A DNA stretch of 44,327 nt, taken from the IMG/VR virus record IMGVR_UViG_3300025674_000086, positions 1 through 44,327 of that record; one strand, 5' to 3'. The position numbers were made by a program, and so were the translations under genes. This document shows, one piece after another, positions 41,323 through 44,327 of this stretch. This stretch comes from a virus. Each line of letters begins with the position of its first letter. Position 1 is the first letter of the stretch. A model generated the notes under the pieces. It was given only the letters and a program-made list of their open reading frames with translations, was not told where the DNA came from and did not search any database.

Positions 41323-41589
41323 ATGGCAGTTAAAAAATCAAACACTAAAAAGCTTACTACTGAAGAAGTTACTGAGCTTAATGAATTAAGAATTAAAACA
41401 AGCGAACTTACATTCCAAAGAGGGCAATTAGGTATCGCCGAAGATAATATTAAAAGACAACTCAACCAATTAGCTGAAAAGTTTAATGAGTTATATACTG
41501 AGGAAAATACAATTTCTTCAAAACTCTTTGACAAATACGGAAAGGGCCAAGTCAACTTAGAAGACGGCACTTTTACTACTGAAGAGTAA
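41323..41589 (+). CDS. Small coiled-coil protein upstream of the sheath gene
   Basis: 88 residues. A basic N-terminus (MAVKKSNTKKLTTEE) is followed by a long helix with hydrophobic spacing (ELNELRIKTSELTFQRGQLG, IKRQLNQLAEKFNELYTEE) and a short C-terminal beta piece (FDKYGKGQVNLEDGTFT). Proteins of this layout occur near structural genes in T4-like marine phages. It may be a tail-assembly or regulatory peptide. It is followed by a terminator-like hairpin at 41600. Confidence 0.7.
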   Translation: MAVKKSNTKKLTTEEVTELNELRIKTSELTFQRGQLGIAEDNIKRQLNQLAEKFNELYTEENTISSKLFDKYGKGQVNLEDGTFTTEE

Positions 41590-41599
41590 TCTTTTTACA

Positions 41600-41617
41600 A
41601 GGGTTCGACCCTCTTTT
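41600..41617 (+). terminator. Short terminator-like hairpin before the sheath unit
   Basis: AGGGT-TCG-ACCCT followed by CTTTT. The 5-bp stem makes it moderate in strength. Confidence 0.55.
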
Positions 41618-41667
41618 AGATATTTATTATTGGCTTCCATCTTGTCTATGTTTTGACGGAGGAATCC

Positions 41668-41678
41668 ATATTTATATA
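41668..41678 (+). promoter_or_regulatory. ATATTTATATA element (candidate late promoter)
   Basis: Lies 23 nt before the sheath ATG at 41702. A second related element (GATATTTATTA) lies near 41619. Confidence 0.45.
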
Positions 41679-41701
41679 CAACACAAATAATCTAAAAGAT
41701 A

Positions 41702-43822
41702 ATGGCCGAACAAATCGTATCACCGGGAGTATTTCAGAGAGAAACCGACCAGTCATTCATAACACCTGCTCCCGTTGAAGTTGGAGCAGCAATTGTAGGT
41801 CCTACAGTTAAAGGTCCAATTGAACAACCAACTGTAGTAACCTCATTTGCAGACTATAAAAACAAGTTTGGAACCACTTTTACTTCTGGTTCTAGTCAAT
41901 TAGAATTTTTTACTTCTATTGCAGTACAAAAGTATTTTGCAAATGGAGGTAACAGTATGTTAGTTACTAGAGTTGTTTCTGGTTCTGGAGAAGCATGGGA
42001 TTATGCAACAAGCACAAACATATATTCTAATTCTGGAGCTTCTTCAGGATTTGCTAGTGGTGCTTTAACTATAGTTTCTAATTTTGTTCCTGAAGATGAA
42101 GTACAAATCACAGTCGGAAGTACTGAATATAGATTTGTTGCTGCTGATCCTGTAGGGGGTATACCAGCTGATAATTCACCAGTATTTTATTTCTCAACAG
42201 GTTCTAGTATTGCTGACTCAGTAACTTCATTAGTTACTAAAATCGATAATGTTAGTATAGGTGTAGATGCTACAGCTAATTCTACAGAATTACAATTAAC
42301 TGCTTCAAATGCAGGAACAGTAGGTAACTCAATTACTGTTGATACTGGTTCTGGTGCTACATTTAGTGATGTATTAACATTATCTGGTGGTACTGATGGT
42401 GTTGGTGCTGTATCATTTACATTAAAAACATTAGGTGAAGGTATTGTTCTTAATAACTCAACAGGTGCTTCAGATGCAGGTGAACAATATTCAGATGGCT
42501 CATTAAAATCAGGATCTTTAGATAATTTAAGATGGGAAATTAGTGGTGTAAATACAGCTGCTGGAACATTTAATTTATCGATCAGAAGAGGTGACGATAA
42601 TATTAATAATAAAATTATTTTAGAAACTTTTATAGGATGTAGTTTAGACCCAAAATCTGATAATTTTATATCTAAAATAGTAGGTGATCAATATGCTTCA
42701 GCAACCGAATATGAAGGACAAACAGTTGTTAAAGTAAATGGTGATTATCCAAATAGATCTAAATTTGTAAGAGTATCAGCTGTTAATTTACAAACCCCTG
42801 ATTATTTGCTCCCTGATGGAAATGTAGGAACTGACGCTAATGGGGTAGCTTATTCACAACGTCTACCAAATGTAGGAAGTGGTTCTTTCCATGGTGCTAC
42901 TGGTACTAATATCCCAACCACAGGACCATTATTAGCCTTTGAAAATATTGCAAGTAGTAATGTTCAAGGATTAGTATCTAGTGATTATACAACTGCTCTT
43001 AATATCCTTAAAAATAAAGACGAATATAGATTTGCTACTATTACTATTCCTGGAATGTATAATTCTAACCACGCAAGTGCTGTAGCAAGTACTATTGAAT
43101 TATGTGAAACTAGAGGTGATACCTTCCTTATTACAGATTTAGTTCCTTATAATTCTTCTATTTCAACATTAACAACCCAAGCAGGAACATTAAATACTAA
43201 CTTTGCAGGAACATATTGGCCATGGGTTCAAGTTCCATCTACTGAATTAAGTAGAAACGTTTGGTGCCCTGCATCAGTAGTAATGCAAGGTGTTTATGCT
43301 GCAAACGATAGAGTAGCTGCTCCTTGGTTTGCACCAGCAGGTCTGAATAGAGGTGGATTACCTGTAATAAGAACAGAATTTAAATTAACTCAAGCATTAA
43401 GAGACACATTATATGACAATAGAGTAAACCCAATTGCAACATTCCCTAAAGTTGGACCAGTTGCATATGGTCAAAAAACATTACAGAAAAAAGCAAGTGC
43501 TTTAGATCGTATTAATGTTAGAAGATTATTAATTTCTCTTAAAAACTTTATTGGTGACACTTCTAAGAATTTAGTATTTGAACAAAACTCAACAGTCACC
43601 AGAAATAGATTCTTAAATGCAGTTAACCCATTCTTAGAATCAGTTCAACAAAGACAAGGTTTATACGCTTTCAGAGTAGTGATGGATGAAACAAATAACA
43701 CAGCTGAAGCAATCGATAGAAACCAATTAGTAGGTCAGATATTTATCCAACCAACTAAAACAGCTGAATTTATAATCTTAGATTACACAATCCAGCCAAC
43801 AGGTGCAACATTTAACGACTAA
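41702..43822 (+). CDS. 18: Contractile tail sheath protein (T4 gp18-like)
   Basis: 706 residues. It forms the contractile tube around the tail core. The N-terminus VSPGVFQRETDQSFITPAPV and AAIVGPTVKGPIEQPTVVTS (about 28-48) is the sheath signature. The central part (130-400) is a variable, exposed insertion region. The C-terminal domain shows AAPWFAPAGLNRGGLPVIRT, FPKVGPVAYGQKTLQKKASALD, NVRRLLISLKNFIGD and FRVVMDETNNTAEAIDRNQL, the conserved core of contractile sheaths. Length is close to T4 gp18 (659). It lies just upstream of the tube gene. Confidence 0.96.
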   Translation: MAEQIVSPGVFQRETDQSFITPAPVEVGAAIVGPTVKGPIEQPTVVTSFADYKNKFGTTFTSGSSQLEFFTSIAVQKYFANGGNSMLVTRVVSGSGEAWDYATSTNIYSNSGASSGFASGALTIVSNFVPEDEVQITVGSTEYRFVAADPVGGIPADNSPVFYFSTGSSIADSVTSLVTKIDNVSIGVDATANSTELQLTASNAGTVGNSITVDTGSGATFSDVLTLSGGTDGVGAVSFTLKTLGEGIVLNNSTGASDAGEQYSDGSLKSGSLDNLRWEISGVNTAAGTFNLSIRRGDDNINNKIILETFIGCSLDPKSDNFISKIVGDQYASATEYEGQTVVKVNGDYPNRSKFVRVSAVNLQTPDYLLPDGNVGTDANGVAYSQRLPNVGSGSFHGATGTNIPTTGPLLAFENIASSNVQGLVSSDYTTALNILKNKDEYRFATITIPGMYNSNHASAVASTIELCETRGDTFLITDLVPYNSSISTLTTQAGTLNTNFAGTYWPWVQVPSTELSRNVWCPASVVMQGVYAANDRVAAPWFAPAGLNRGGLPVIRTEFKLTQALRDTLYDNRVNPIATFPKVGPVAYGQKTLQKKASALDRINVRRLLISLKNFIGDTSKNLVFEQNSTVTRNRFLNAVNPFLESVQQRQGLYAFRVVMDETNNTAEAIDRNQLVGQIFIQPTKTAEFIILDYTIQPTGATFND

Positions 43823-43837
43823 AAACTTAGGTTTAAC

Positions 43838-43847
43838 ATATTTATAA
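43838..43847 (+). promoter_or_regulatory. ATATTTATAA element (candidate late promoter)
   Basis: Lies 15 nt before the tube ATG at 43863, after the sheath stop. Confidence 0.45.
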
Positions 43848-43862
43848 CAAAACAACACGACA

Positions 43863-44327
43863 ATGGCAATATTAAGTTCAGCAGATATGTTCTATACAGC
43901 TTACGAACCCAAGCTGCAAAATAGATTTATATTTTATATCGATGGCATACCAGCTTATCTCGTTAAATCCGCAGATAAACCAAAGTATACCGCAGAAGAA
44001 GTAGTTCTCGACCACATCAATGTAAAAAGAAAGGTCAAGGGTAAATCCGACTGGTCTCCAATCTCATGCACCTTATACGACCCAGTAACTCCTTCAGGAG
44101 CACAAGCTGTAATGGAATGGGTTCGTTTACATCACGAATCAGTAACTGGTAGAGACGGTTATTCTGATTTCTATAAAAAAGATGTTAGATTTAATACTTT
44201 AGGACCTGTTGGTGATGTTGTTGAAGAATGGATCTGTAAAGGAGCTTATATAACTAACGCAGAATTTGGAAGTGGTGATTGGACTTCATCTACTCCAATG
44301 GAAATCAGCTTAACCATTGCCATGGAT
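43863..44327 (+). CDS. 19: Tail tube protein (T4 gp19-like), 3' partial
   Basis: 155 codons are visible and the frame runs off the window. Recognisable tube features are YEPKLQNRFIFYIDGIPAYL (14-33), KPKYTAEEVVLDHINVKRKV, a WSPISCTLYDPVTPSG stretch, RDGYSDFYKKDV and GDVVEEWICKGAYITNAEFG, then STPMEISLTIAMD. T4 gp19 is 163 residues, so only a few residues should be missing. It forms the inner tail tube through which DNA is ejected and pairs with the sheath gene just upstream. Confidence 0.95.
   Translation, partial: MAILSSADMFYTAYEPKLQNRFIFYIDGIPAYLVKSADKPKYTAEEVVLDHINVKRKVKGKSDWSPISCTLYDPVTPSGAQAVMEWVRLHHESVTGRDGYSDFYKKDVRFNTLGPVGDVVEEWICKGAYITNAEFGSGDWTSSTPMEISLTIAMD

Noticed and set aside
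41599-41613. GGGTTCGACCC resembling a tRNA T-arm
   Set aside because: No acceptor, D or anticodon arms around it; the hairpin followed by Ts fits a terminator.

Overview
The window is one contiguous piece of an AT-rich T4-like myovirus genome. It covers most of the late (virion) region, and almost everything is on the + strand. Recognisable T4-type genes are the large terminase gp17 (11786-13378), portal gp20 (13409-15256), prohead protease gp21 (16497-17108), scaffold gp22 (17482-18537), major capsid gp23 (18549-20207), neck gp13 (21317-22471) and gp14 (22827-23384), a gp15-like tail terminator (23384-24610), sheath gp18 (41702-43822) and the start of tube gp19 (43863 to the window end). Start codons lack Shine-Dalgarno sequences and sit in A-rich context, which is the Bacteroidota habit. 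A marine or aquatic Bacteroidota host is therefore my inference; nothing in the window proves it.

Layout. 1-5424: tightly overlapping genes (ATGA/TAATG junctions) for a zinc-ribbon protein, conserved basic phage proteins, a small cupin-like protein, a large acidic protein and a HExxH metalloprotease-like protein, closed by a terminator. 5540-9443: accessory genes, including an FAD-dependent dehydrogenase, a membrane protein, a DUF6884-like protein, a P-loop kinase-like ATPase and two small membrane or coiled-coil proteins that may be lysis related. 9482-11723: a large charged protein and a small partner. 11786-20527: packaging and head assembly. 20612-24879: PhoH and the neck/tail-completion genes. 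24885-40166: about 15 kb of long, modular, beta-rich fibre proteins, followed by a guanidinoacetate-methyltransferase-like enzyme (40166-40714) and small virion proteins. 41702 to the end: sheath and tube.

How it works together. gp17 packages DNA through gp20. gp22, the small core proteins and gp21 build and mature the gp23 shell. gp13, gp14 and gp15 close the head and tail, gp18 and gp19 form the contractile tail, and the fibre cluster supplies adhesins, one with a self-cleaving S74 chaperone. Transcription units are separated by clear hairpin-T terminators. Many begin with a recurring ATATTTATA element about 15-40 nt before the start codon, a candidate late promoter and the reverse complement of T4's TATAAATA.

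Most striking observations: (1) a run of four different hairpins phased at exactly 23 nt in the leader of the scaffold gene; (2) a GAMT/RMT2-like methyltransferase embedded in the fibre cluster; (3) a peptide motif shared between the capsid propeptide junction and a 69-residue core protein, marking probable gp21 cleavage sites; (4) an FAD dehydrogenase inside a phage late region; (5) extensive module sharing among the fibre paralogues. All family assignments are from recall of sequence motifs; no search was run.
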